From the NCBI GenBank assembly GCA_039208375.1, contig JBCCRC010000041.1, positions 1 to 31,009 on the forward strand: DNA of 31,009 nucleotides, given 5' to 3'. The translations under genes were made by a program, and so were the position numbers. The notes beneath the pieces were generated by a model. The model had not been told where the DNA came from. It did not search any database and saw only the letters and a program-made list of their open reading frames with translations. Below, one piece after another: positions 7,173 to 14,805 of the stretch. This DNA is from JANQPC01 sp039208375 (GTDB lineage Bacteria > Pseudomonadota > Alphaproteobacteria > Rhodobacterales > Rhodobacteraceae). Numbering within the stretch: the first letter of the stretch is position 1; every line of letters starts with the position of its first letter.

Positions 7173-8779
7173 GCCGACGGCCCAAAATCACAGGCGACCG
7201 GCGCTGGATCGGGCTTTCCGCGCTGGTCGTCCTTGCCCTTGGCCAAGCGGTCACCATGATTGTGACCGCCTTTGCTACCCGCGACGTAATCGGGGCGTTG
7301 CGCGATGGCTCCGGAGCCGTACCGGTCCAGGCATTGGTTGCCATGGCACTTGCCGGTGTGGCGATCTTTGCCCTTCGGTCTGCCGAAGGCGCCGTGGGCG
7401 AGCGCACGGGCCAAAGCTATGCTGCAGCGATCCGGAGGGTTCTGTTTCTGCACATGACCAAGATGCCGCTGAGCGCCATGGCAAATCGTCGGGCGGGGTC
7501 TACCTCCCTGCGCTTTGTGGGCGATCTGACTGCCTTCAAAGGCTGGGTGGCGCGCGGTTTGGCGCGACTGATTTCTGCCTCGGTCACAATCCCTGCGGCG
7601 TTCTTAATCCTCTACTGGCTGGATCCGCGGTTGGCCCTGGCGGCAGCAGGGCCGATCTCGCTTGTTGTTGGCGCCATCTTCTTGCTTGGCCGGCCGCTCG
7701 GCGAAGCCCACGCCGACCTGCGCAGCAAACGCGCCCGGTTGGCCGCTGCAATGGCCGAACGTTTGCCCCAGGGCATTGCCCTGCGCCGTTCGGGACGAGT
7801 CAAAACCGAGTTGAAGGCGCTCGACAGCAACTCACATGCAATCTTGCGCGCCGCCGTCCGCCGCGCGTGGCTGGCCGAAACCGTGCGCGCCATGCCCGAT
7901 GCCGCCGCCGGCGCCGCTGGAGCGCTGTGCCTCTGGGTTTGCCTAACCACGGGTCTGGGCGTTGCAGATGCCGTTGCGGCCCTCACGGCGCTTGCGCTGA
8001 TCGTATGGCCGCTACGACACCTCGCCGATGTGCGCGACCGGCAAAAGGCCTTCAGCGTGGCCCGGACCAAGCTTGACACCGCCCTCTCCAGCCCCCGCCT
8101 GCCCGCTCTCGCCAAATCCGAGCTTGACCCCAACGCCCCGGCCGCGCGCCTCCAAGGCCTGCGTTTTCCGGGCACGGAACCCATCAACTTGATCCTCAAG
8201 CGCGGTGAGACAAAGCGCGTAACCGGGCCGGAGGGCAGCGGCAAAAGCCTATTGTTGCTCACCCTTGCTGGTTTCGAGGCCGCGCCGGCCGAAGGTACGC
8301 TGGAAATCCTGGGCCACAACCCCGCCGCGCTGAGCAGCGGTCGCGTCCTCTATCTCGGCCCCCACGCCCCAATGCTGAAGGGGTCGCTTCGCCGCAACCT
8401 CGCCCTCGGAACGGGCCGGGCACCGCGGGACACCGCTCTTGAAACGGCGCTCACCTCCGCAGGGCTGTCGGACACGGCCGCGCGCCTCGGCGGGCTAGCC
8501 GGCCAGGTGGCGGAGGGGGGCCGCAACCTGACGTCGTCCGAGCGCACGCGCCTCTACCTCGCCCGCGGACTGATCGCACGCCCGGCGCTGGCCCTGATCG
8601 ATGCCGATGAAATAGGGCTGGATCGGGGCCAGATCGCGGACTTACTAGATCACTTCGCGCAGTGTGGAGCAGCAAGCCTTATCGTGATGTCTAAGCCCTT
8701 GCGGTGCAGGGGGAGCGACCGACCGCTCGTGATGCAAAGATGCGATTGTACAGCGGAGCAGTGGGCCGAGGCGGCCTAA
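7169..8779 (+). CDS. ABC exporter (membrane domain fused to ATPase domain) with degenerate ATP-site motifs
   Basis: The product has 536 residues: an exporter-type membrane domain (about residues 10-310) followed by an ABC ATPase domain. Walker A is intact (G-P-E-G-S-G-K-S, 353-360). Most other catalytic positions are changed. The signature LSGGQ is L454-T-S-S-E; the Q-loop region reads L-G-P-H-A-P-M without the glutamine; Walker B keeps D478 but the next residue, normally the catalytic Glu, is Ala (I-D-A-D-E); and the switch histidine is K509. Related one-piece exporters work as homodimers, which would leave both ATP sites defective, or pair with a second ABC protein not present here. ATG 7169 overlaps the preceding stop codon. 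It is the last gene of the coupled run, as expected for an export step. Confidence 0.82.
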   Translation: MSRRPKITGDRRWIGLSALVVLALGQAVTMIVTAFATRDVIGALRDGSGAVPVQALVAMALAGVAIFALRSAEGAVGERTGQSYAAAIRRVLFLHMTKMPLSAMANRRAGSTSLRFVGDLTAFKGWVARGLARLISASVTIPAAFLILYWLDPRLALAAAGPISLVVGAIFLLGRPLGEAHADLRSKRARLAAAMAERLPQGIALRRSGRVKTELKALDSNSHAILRAAVRRAWLAETVRAMPDAAAGAAGALCLWVCLTTGLGVADAVAALTALALIVWPLRHLADVRDRQKAFSVARTKLDTALSSPRLPALAKSELDPNAPAARLQGLRFPGTEPINLILKRGETKRVTGPEGSGKSLLLLTLAGFEAAPAEGTLEILGHNPAALSSGRVLYLGPHAPMLKGSLRRNLALGTGRAPRDTALETALTSAGLSDTAARLGGLAGQVAEGGRNLTSSERTRLYLARGLIARPALALIDADEIGLDRGQIADLLDHFAQCGAASLIVMSKPLRCRGSDRPLVMQRCDCTAEQWAEAA

Positions 8780-9128
8780 TCCCCGAGCGATGCATTCGCA
8801 CCTTGAGTCGCGGCGGCCGACAGGCTCGGCACATTGGATCCACCGGGCGGCATGGCCGGGTGAAGGGCGACGCCAGACAAAAAAACGCCATTCCTTCGCA
8901 ATCTCGGCAAGAGAACGTGGCCACCGGATGCCCCGACAGGATCCATTCTTACAAAGTCGCAACACGTCGCACGACACAAGTCTGCTCAACTCGCGTTCCT
9001 TTTTGAGCGCCGCACAGTTTAGGGCGACTTTAGTCCCAAATCGCCCTGTGCGGCGCCTGCAACGAAAGTTCGCTTCGGAGCGGCTTACATGACCAGGCTG
9101 AACAGAGAAGAACAATTCAAGGGGGAGC
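8780..9128. other. Gap between convergent genes, with one long inverted repeat
   Basis: This 349-bp gap separates the + strand ABC operon from the - strand phosphatase. No reading frame here resembles a protein I know. The only structure is the inverted repeat at 9007-9056, listed separately. Confidence 0.5.
9007..9056. repeat. Long imperfect inverted repeat between convergent genes
   Basis: Two 10-base arms (9007-9016 and 9047-9056) pair perfectly. After a 5-base bulge on the left side they continue as a second 6-bp stem (9022-9027 and 9041-9046) closed by a 13-base loop. No T-run follows on either strand. It could act as a bidirectional transcription barrier for the converging genes, or be a remnant of a small repeat element. 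Confidence 0.6.
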
Positions 9129-9737
9129 TTAACCCATCCATCGAACAACTTGCGGCGCACCTGCATTCTCCAGGATTGTGACTGTGCGGCAGTTGCCAAG
9201 ATAGTTTTCCACCGCGAAGCGCATGCTTACGTTTCGGGCGAAAGTGGGCATCGTCCAGCTAATCGCGCCTCCATGACCAATGATGACGACCGCGCCGCCT
9301 TCGTTGCGGTGTTTTTCGAAGATGCTTTGGTATGCCGGTATCACGCGATCAATCAGCTCTCGGAGCGTCTCGGATTTCGGCGCGCCCTCTAGGCTCGCGT
9401 CTAGGTCTCCGTCGCACCAGCGATTCAGCATTTTGGTGAACCTTTCTTGGTCGACCGAAGCTCCTTTCCCAAGGTTCCACTCGTCGATGTCAGATAGCTC
9501 GACCGCTTCAAGACCATACGCCAATTTGATCGGCTTGCCCGTGGATCGCGCACGCTCCGTATCGCTCGTATACAGCGCCTTGATTTCGCGTGGCGCGATC
9601 GAGTTCGCCAAATCAGCCGCTTGTTGCAAGCCACAAGCTGTCAAAGGCGGATCAGCAATCTGTGCTGATGCTTCGAGTGATTGAGCATTCGCGACGCTTT
9701 CTGCGTGCCGAACAAATATGAATTCGGTTTTCCCCAT
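9129..9737 (-). CDS. Histidine phosphatase superfamily protein (phosphoglycerate-mutase-like)
   Basis: The product has 202 residues with the catalytic F-V-R-H-A-E-S motif at the N-terminus (H11 is the phospho-accepting histidine) and the second histidine in I-G-H-G-G (H155). The fold suits removal of phosphate from a small molecule or protein, but the substrate cannot be told. I start it at ATG 9737; GTG a few codons upstream is also possible, and neither has a good ribosome site. The open frame continues upstream across the tRNA-Ser gene, so that extension is not real. Its base composition looks less GC-rich than that of the genes on either side, and it lies next to a tRNA gene, which is compatible with horizontal arrival. 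Confidence 0.82.
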   Translation of the reverse strand: MGKTEFIFVRHAESVANAQSLEASAQIADPPLTACGLQQAADLANSIAPREIKALYTSDTERARSTGKPIKLAYGLEAVELSDIDEWNLGKGASVDQERFTKMLNRWCDGDLDASLEGAPKSETLRELIDRVIPAYQSIFEKHRNEGGAVVIIGHGGAISWTMPTFARNVSMRFAVENYLGNCRTVTILENAGAPQVVRWMG

Positions 9738-9873
9738 CAATAACGCCGTTGGTTCGAGCACTTGGGTTTCAATCCAATAATGCGTCTCCCTAGGTTTTTT
9801 GCATCCGATCAAGTGAATGCGAATAGCCGACGTATGTGAAAAGCCGGGAAAAGACCGCTTCGTCGCTGACGGC

Positions 9874-9902
9874 GGCCCTCCTGCCCGCATCGTGGGAGGG
9901 CC
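9874..9902 (-). terminator. Hairpin downstream of tRNA-Ser
   Basis: A perfect 8-bp stem (9874-9881 and 9895-9902) lies about 30 bases beyond the 3' end of the tRNA. A T-run appears on the minus strand only some 20 bases later, so it is at best a weak terminator. Confidence 0.35.
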
Positions 9903-9932
9903 CCGCGATCGGCGGTGGAAGACCAGACCGGG

Positions 9933-10022
9933 TGGCGGAGAGACAGGGATTCGAACCCTGGAGACGGTTTCCCGCCTACACGCGTTCCAGGCGTGCGCCT
10001 TCGACCACTCGGCCACCTCTCC
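9933..10022 (-). tRNA. tRNA-Ser(GGA)
   Basis: Read on the minus strand, the sequence folds as a 90-base class II tRNA. The acceptor stem starts GGAGAGG; the anticodon stem CACGC/GCGTG encloses a 7-base loop with anticodon GGA; a long variable arm follows; and the T-arm contains GGTTCGAATCC. The discriminator base is G and CCA is encoded in the DNA. The anticodon decodes UCC/UCU serine codons. It lies 53 bases downstream of alaX on the same strand, so the two may share transcripts. Confidence 0.96.
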
Positions 10023-10024
10023 GT

Positions 10025-10047
10025 GCCCCGCTCGTCTAACGCGGGGC
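10025..10047 (-). terminator. Hairpin between alaX and tRNA-Ser
   Basis: A perfect 7-bp stem (10025-10031 and 10041-10047) with a 9-base loop sits between the stop of alaX and the 5' end of the tRNA. There is no T-run, so it may slow rather than stop transcription, or help tRNA processing. Confidence 0.4.
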
Positions 10048-10075
10048 GTGGGGCGCTCGCAAGCCCTAAGAGGTC

Positions 10076-10792
10076 TCAGGCTAGATGCAGATAGACCCGG
10101 CGGTTGCGCGCGCCCTTCTTTTCGATCTTGCCAAGCCGCAGCGCCCCGATCTCGCCCGTGCGCACCACATGGGTGCCGCCGCAGGGCTGCAGATCTACTG
10201 TCGCGTCCCCTGCCCCGATCCGGATCAACCGAATGCGCCCGGCGCCGCGCGGAGGCTGGACAGTGAGGGTTTTCACAAGGCCCGGATTGGCATCGAGTTC
10301 GGCCTCGGTGATCCACTCTTCCGTGACGGGCAGATCGCGTTCGGCCAGTGCATTGAGTTCGGCCTCTAGCACGGCCTTGTCCGCTGGCGCCTCGGGCATA
10401 TCGAAATCGAGCCGCCCCTTGCCCGCACTGATAGACCCGCCGGTGACGGGCAGCGGGATGATGACGGAAAGAAGATGCAGCGCGGTATGCATACGCATGT
10501 GGGTTTCACGGCGTTCCCAATCAAGCGCTTGCGTGATCTCAGCGCCAACCGGAGGGTGCGGGGCGCCCTCGGCGGGCACTAGCACGATCGCCTCGCCCTC
10601 GCCTTTCGTCGTTGTCGCGATCTCAGCTTGTCCGCCCTCCCACGCGATGCGCCCGCTATCGCCGGGCTGCCCGCCGCCGGTGGGGTAGAAGACCGAGGCA
10701 TCGGGCACGATCCCGCCATCCGGCCTAACGGACGTAACGCGCGTGCGGGCCTCGCACAAATAGGGATCGGCGCGAAAGAGCGGTGCCGTCAC
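10076..10792 (-). CDS. alaX: Alanyl-tRNA editing protein (AlaX type)
   Basis: This is a stand-alone editing hydrolase related to the editing and C-terminal region of AlaRS, expected to remove Ser (or Gly) from wrongly charged tRNA-Ala. It has 238 residues, the medium-length AlaX class. The N-terminal beta-barrel has the Y-P-T-G-G-G-Q-P motif near residues 36-43. The zinc ligands are H102-x3-H106 (M-H-T-A-L-H) and C204-x3-H208 (C-G-G-T-H). The start is GTG 10792, whose bases overlap the TGA stop of cysK (GTGA), so it is translated with the cysteine synthase. Placing a serine-mischarging editor with cysteine synthase and beside a tRNA-Ser is suggestive, but any functional link is inference. Confidence 0.9.
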   Translation of the reverse strand: MTAPLFRADPYLCEARTRVTSVRPDGGIVPDASVFYPTGGGQPGDSGRIAWEGGQAEIATTTKGEGEAIVLVPAEGAPHPPVGAEITQALDWERRETHMRMHTALHLLSVIIPLPVTGGSISAGKGRLDFDMPEAPADKAVLEAELNALAERDLPVTEEWITEAELDANPGLVKTLTVQPPRGAGRIRLIRIGAGDATVDLQPCGGTHVVRTGEIGALRLGKIEKKGARNRRVYLHLA

Positions 10793-11826
10793 GCGACATC
10801 CTCAAACACGCTTGGCACGATACGACCGGCACCTTCCATCCACCCCGGGACGGGCAGGCCCTTCTCACGCAGGAAGGTGGGGTTGAAGAGCTTCGATTGA
10901 TAGCGGTTGCCGTAGTCGCACAGGATCGTAACGATCGTTTTCCCCGGCCCCAACTCCCGCGCGAGGTGCATGGCTCCGGCGATGTTGATGCCCGATGACC
11001 CACCGAGGCAAAGGCCCTCATGTTCGAGCAGATCGAACACGATCGGTAGCGCTTCGTGGTCAGAGATCTTGTAGCTGAAATCGGGTCTGAAGCCCTTGAG
11101 GTTCTCCGTCTCACGCCCCTGGCCGATTCCTTCGGTGATCGAGCCGCCTTCGGCTTTGAACGCGCCCGTGCTGTAGAAGGAATGGATCGCCGATCCCTCG
11201 GGATCTGCAAGCGCGATCTTCACTCCCTTGGGCTGAAGCGCCATGCCAACGCCTGAAATCGTGCCGCCCGATCCGACCGCACAGGCAAAGCCATCGACGC
11301 GCCCGCCCGTTTGCTCCCAAATCTCGGGCCCCGTACCTTCGAGATGCGCCTGACGGTTGGCGGTATTATCAAACTGGTTGGCCCAGATCGCGCCATTGGG
11401 CTCGGTCTCGGCAAGCCTCGCGGCGAGACGGCCGGAATAGCGCACATAATTGTTGGGGTTCTTGTATGGCACCGCGGGCACGAGGACGAGTTCAGCCCCG
11501 CAGAGGCGGAGCATGTCTTTCTTCTCCTGGCTTTGCGTTTCGGGCATCACGATCACCGTACGAAAGCCCATGGACGCACCAACGAGCGCAAGCCCGATGC
11601 CGGTATTGCCAGCCGTGCCTTCCACGATCGTGCCGCCGGGGCGTAGTGTGCCGTCGGCGATCGCGGCGCGGATGATGTAGAGCGCGGCGCGATCCTTGAC
11701 CGACTGGCCCGGGTTGAGAAACTCGGCCTTGCCAAGGATCTCGCATCCCGTCGCCTCGGACGCGGCATTGAGCCGAATGAGCGGCGTGCCCCCCACGGCA
11801 TCGGCCATGTTTTTGTAGATCGTCAT
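10789..11826 (-). CDS. cysK: Cysteine synthase A
   Basis: The enzyme makes L-cysteine from O-acetylserine and sulfide with pyridoxal phosphate. It has 345 residues. The PLP lysine is K44 in N-P-G-Q-S-V-K-D-R; the substrate loop is G-T-A-G-N-T-G (70-76); and the phosphate-binding loop is G-S-G-G-T (185-189). I start it at ATG 11826, which has AAGGAGG upstream, rather than at the longer open frame reaching 11949. It lies 139 bases after trgB on the same strand. In Rhodobacter sphaeroides a cysK next to trgAB contributes to tellurite resistance, and the same order here argues for the same role. Cystathionine beta-synthase is less likely, because there is no regulatory extension. Confidence 0.92.
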   Translation of the reverse strand: MTIYKNMADAVGGTPLIRLNAASEATGCEILGKAEFLNPGQSVKDRAALYIIRAAIADGTLRPGGTIVEGTAGNTGIGLALVGASMGFRTVIVMPETQSQEKKDMLRLCGAELVLVPAVPYKNPNNYVRYSGRLAARLAETEPNGAIWANQFDNTANRQAHLEGTGPEIWEQTGGRVDGFACAVGSGGTISGVGMALQPKGVKIALADPEGSAIHSFYSTGAFKAEGGSITEGIGQGRETENLKGFRPDFSYKISDHEALPIVFDLLEHEGLCLGGSSGINIAGAMHLARELGPGKTIVTILCDYGNRYQSKLFNPTFLREKGLPVPGWMEGAGRIVPSVFEDVA

Positions 11827-11965
11827 GGCGCGGCCTCCTTCATGTCGGATTGGGCTTTGTGTAGAGCAAAAGCTGCGGGGAGTGAAAGGCGTTGCTGCGG
11901 CCATCAAGATGGCGCGTCTTGTTTGCGCGGCCCGCATCGCCCCGCCCAAACTCCAGATCGCCGCC

Positions 11966-13087
11966 CTACCCCAGCGCAGATCGATTGAGTGCCAACCAGT
12001 AGGCGCTCAAAACGAGGGGCGAGGTACCCGCCTCTCCCGTGTCGACGAGCTGCATCAGCCGATCAAAGGGGATCACATGGGCGCGGATGTCCTCATGCTC
12101 ACTCAAAAGCCCACCGATCCGGCTAGCGTCATCCGGCAAATCGGCGAGACCTACGAAGCTGTGCAGAAACTCCGAAACGGCACCAGGCGAAGGATAGTGA
12201 CGCCCGATCGAATGCAGGCCGCTGAGGGTGATGCCCGCTTCCTCGGCCGTCTCACGATGGGCTGTATCTTCGGGGGTTTCGCCAGGATCAATTCGCCCGG
12301 CAATGGGTTCGAGCGACCATGGCCTGGGATCGCCCCGCATGTGCATGCCGTAGCGGTACTGCTCGATCACGAGCACTCTGTCGCGCTTCGGGTCATAGGG
12401 CAGCACTGTCACCGCGTCGGGCATCAGGAAGGCTTCGCGTGTCACCGTCTCGCTCATTGTGCCGTCGAAACGAGGGAAGCGCAGGTCATCCCGGCTTACG
12501 GCGAAATAGCCCACATGAGGCCGCCGCCGTGCTGCGATCTCAACCGTCGATCCTTCGGCAGCGTTGCGGAGCGATGCTGGCGCTGGCTTTGCCTCTGCTC
12601 GGAGAGCCGACTGCGCGCGCATCATGATCTGCGGGTAGGCGCGTGCGGCATCTTGAGGCGAGTGGCTGCCGTGAAGCGCCATGAACTCCACAGCCGCCTT
12701 GGCGGTGACCGCACCCCACTCTTCTACCCAAGCCGAAAGATCCCATGGGCCATCGGCCTGCCATAGCCCCGCTTCTGGATGGTAGGCATGCGCCTCCGCG
12801 GGCGCCGCGCCGGCGATTACCGTAACCGCGCCAAGGGTAAATCCGTAAGTGCCTTCATAGAAATCGAGCCGCGCCAAATCTTGCTCAGAAAGCCCCTCAA
12901 GCAAAACGCCTTCGGCCGCCGTGCCTGGATCGGGTTGAATCATCGGAAATGGCTCGCCCGCAACGGCATGTACGCTGTGATCGCGAAGATGCGCGCGACG
13001 GGTTTTCGAGGGCCGTCCGAGGACGGCCTCAAGCAACGGGCCGTGCAGCAAGGTGCCGTAGAGAAACAGCGATGTGCCGTGGCTCAT
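11966..13087 (-). CDS. trgB: TrgB: gamma-glutamylcyclotransferase-like domain fused to a Nudix hydrolase
   Basis: The product has 373 residues in two domains. Residues 8-13 (F-L-Y-G-T-L) open a gamma-glutamylcyclotransferase/AIG2-like domain of about 120 residues. Residues 225-370 form a Nudix hydrolase with a complete Nudix box at 264-286 (G, E270, R278-E279, E282-E283, G285), of the ADP-ribose pyrophosphatase kind. TrgB was named from the tellurite-resistance locus of Rhodobacter sphaeroides; its chemical substrate there is not established to my knowledge. The gene overlaps trgA by four bases (ATGA), so both are made together. A cyclotransferase domain hints at glutathione turnover, which would fit with cysK downstream. 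Confidence 0.9.
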   Translation of the reverse strand: MSHGTSLFLYGTLLHGPLLEAVLGRPSKTRRAHLRDHSVHAVAGEPFPMIQPDPGTAAEGVLLEGLSEQDLARLDFYEGTYGFTLGAVTVIAGAAPAEAHAYHPEAGLWQADGPWDLSAWVEEWGAVTAKAAVEFMALHGSHSPQDAARAYPQIMMRAQSALRAEAKPAPASLRNAAEGSTVEIAARRRPHVGYFAVSRDDLRFPRFDGTMSETVTREAFLMPDAVTVLPYDPKRDRVLVIEQYRYGMHMRGDPRPWSLEPIAGRIDPGETPEDTAHRETAEEAGITLSGLHSIGRHYPSPGAVSEFLHSFVGLADLPDDASRIGGLLSEHEDIRAHVIPFDRLMQLVDTGEAGTSPLVLSAYWLALNRSALG

Positions 13088-13524
13088 GAGATGAAGCGCG
13101 ACGATACCTTGGAGATGATCGCAGCCATGATCCCGCCCAGAACGAGCGTTGAGATAATCTCGGGCGTGACGATGACGGTTGTATACTCCACCATCAAGTC
13201 TGCCATGCCCTGAAGCGCTTCGACCGGGGTTTCATAGGCACGCTTCCAGGCGCGATCCATCATTTCATGCCCGGCCCAAATCAGGATGCACCAGAAGGTA
13301 AGTGCGAAGCTGGAGGTCAGCCCGAAACTAAAGACGGTGCCGAGCCCTGCCGCGGCATGCGGCCCCAAAACGCGCCAGCCCACGATAAACCCGATCAGCG
13401 TGTTCACGTGCGGCAAAAGGCCAGCCGGCGTGCCATCGGGCAACTCGCCAATAACCAACCCCGTCGCGAACCAGGCAAGGCCGGCGAGGATCAATGCTGC
13501 CACGAGTTTCGGGCCGGTTGTCAT
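13084..13524 (-). CDS. trgA: TrgA-family inner-membrane protein
   Basis: The product has 146 residues, with three to four hydrophobic segments at about residues 7-25, 40-55, 65-85 and 118-137, and no catalytic motif. Size, membrane pattern and the following trgB and cysK genes match the TrgA tellurite-resistance protein family of Rhodobacter. It starts 4 bases after the stop of the upstream methyltransferase gene and overlaps trgB by four bases. How TrgA acts is unknown. Confidence 0.86.
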   Translation of the reverse strand: MTTGPKLVAALILAGLAWFATGLVIGELPDGTPAGLLPHVNTLIGFIVGWRVLGPHAAAGLGTVFSFGLTSSFALTFWCILIWAGHEMMDRAWKRAYETPVEALQGMADLMVEYTTVIVTPEIISTLVLGGIMAAIISKVSSRFIS

Positions 13525-13528
13525 AGGG

Positions 13529-14740
13529 TTAGGCGGGTCGCGTTACCGTAATCTGCGTTACGTCGCAGTTTCGGGTCTCAAACCCGCTCGCGCAAGAGGT
13601 CAGGTACAAATTCCACATCCGCCGGAACCGTTCATCAAATCCAAGGGCCGCAACATCTTCCCAACGCGCATTGAAGGTTTCGTGCCAGCGGCGAAGTGTT
13701 TGACTATAACTCTCGGCAAACTCGATGGATTGAGCCACGCGCAGGCCCGCCTTTTCCACCTCTGAGCGCAGCACTTTCGGGGCAGGAAGCATCCCACCGG
13801 GAAAAATGAATTTCTGTATGAAATCAATACCTTTTCGGTAAGCCTCCCACCGGAAATCAGCCACGGTTATGATCTGTAGGGTGGCGTGGCGGCCGGGCTT
13901 GAGACAGGTCTTCACTGTATCGAAATAAACCGGCCAGTATTTTTCACCCACCGCCTCGAACATCTCAATCGAAGCGATCCCGTCATACGTGCCTTTTTCG
14001 TCACGGTAATCCTGCAGTTTGATCTCGACGAGATCGGAAAGCCCCGCCTTGGCGATCCGCTCCACGGCATAATCGCGCTGTTCCCGACTAATCGTCAGGC
14101 CGGTAACCTTGAGGCCCCGATGCGCCGCGGCGTATTCAGCGAAGCCACCCCAGCCGCAGCCTATTTCCAGAACATGATCGCCGGGTTTGGCACCCATCTG
14201 ATCAATCATAGAGGCGTATTTTTGGGCCTGCGCGGCTTCAAGGCTTTCCTGTCCGGTATGAAAGAGCGCCGATGAGTAGGTCATCGTGTCGTCCAGCCAC
14301 AGGCGATAGAAGTCGTTCCCAAGATCGTAATGATACGAGATGTTTTTTTGGGCCTGCTTTCGGTTGTTCGATTGCAGCCAAAAGCGCATCCGCTCATAGG
14401 CCCGCACCAGCGTCATGCCGGGGAAGCCGTTATAGATGACGTCGTTGTCAGCATTGAGCAGATCCATAAAGGCTTGCAGATCTGGTGACGACCACCAACC
14501 TTCGATGTAGGCTTCGGAAAACCCAAGATCGCCTTCGCGAATAAGCCGAGAAAACAGATCGTCATTGTGAACTTCGATCACGGCGACCGGGCCGGGCGCC
14601 GCCCCTTCAGCGCGGAACTGACGGCCATCGGGAAGAACAACGTCGAGCCTGCCATTTTGAAGCCCCTGGGCAATCTCGAACACTGGCGCAAAATATCGCG
14701 GTAGCCGCGCCTGCCCTTTCGTTGACGTCAAAATCGTCAT
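13529..14740 (-). CDS. Cyclopropane-fatty-acyl-phospholipid synthase family methyltransferase
   Basis: The product has 403 residues, the usual length for this family. The SAM-binding motif V-L-E-I-G-C-G-W-G-G is at 190-199, preceded by the family motif H-Y-D-L-G-N-D-F-Y near 137-145 and T-M-T-Y-S-S-A-L-F near 152-160. Enzymes of this family transfer a methyl(ene) group to unsaturated fatty acyl chains of membrane lipids. I chose ATG 14740, since the longer frame to 14791 adds only non-conserved residues. It lies 65 bases after the photolyase gene and 4 before trgA, all in one direction. In Rhodobacter sphaeroides, cfa-like and photolyase genes are known members of the singlet-oxygen (sigma-E) response; I did not find a clear sigma-E promoter here. 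Confidence 0.9.
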   Translation of the reverse strand: MTILTSTKGQARLPRYFAPVFEIAQGLQNGRLDVVLPDGRQFRAEGAAPGPVAVIEVHNDDLFSRLIREGDLGFSEAYIEGWWSSPDLQAFMDLLNADNDVIYNGFPGMTLVRAYERMRFWLQSNNRKQAQKNISYHYDLGNDFYRLWLDDTMTYSSALFHTGQESLEAAQAQKYASMIDQMGAKPGDHVLEIGCGWGGFAEYAAAHRGLKVTGLTISREQRDYAVERIAKAGLSDLVEIKLQDYRDEKGTYDGIASIEMFEAVGEKYWPVYFDTVKTCLKPGRHATLQIITVADFRWEAYRKGIDFIQKFIFPGGMLPAPKVLRSEVEKAGLRVAQSIEFAESYSQTLRRWHETFNARWEDVAALGFDERFRRMWNLYLTSCASGFETRNCDVTQITVTRPA

Positions 14741-14805
14741 GAAGCCCCCCATCGTTCGCAACAGGCTATCCAAGTGCCCCAGCGCAAACAACTGGTTTCG
14801 TTGCG

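Noticed and set aside
7612..8319. 235-codon open frame antisense to the ABC exporter
   Set aside because: Arg/Ala/Ser-rich shadow of a gene with convincing membrane and ATPase domains on the other strand.
8704..9006. 100-codon open frame on + overlapping the end of the ABC exporter gene
   Set aside because: Composition and lack of motifs indicate chance; most of it lies in the convergent gap.
8780..10022. Attachment-site duplication of the tRNA-Ser 3' end
   Set aside because: I found no second copy of the tRNA 3' end in the window and no integrase gene, so a complete island cannot be claimed.
9738..10316. N-terminal extension of the histidine phosphatase frame (395 residues in total)
   Set aside because: It runs antisense-free through the tRNA-Ser gene and part of alaX and has no family resemblance before residue 194; the conserved domain starts at 9737.
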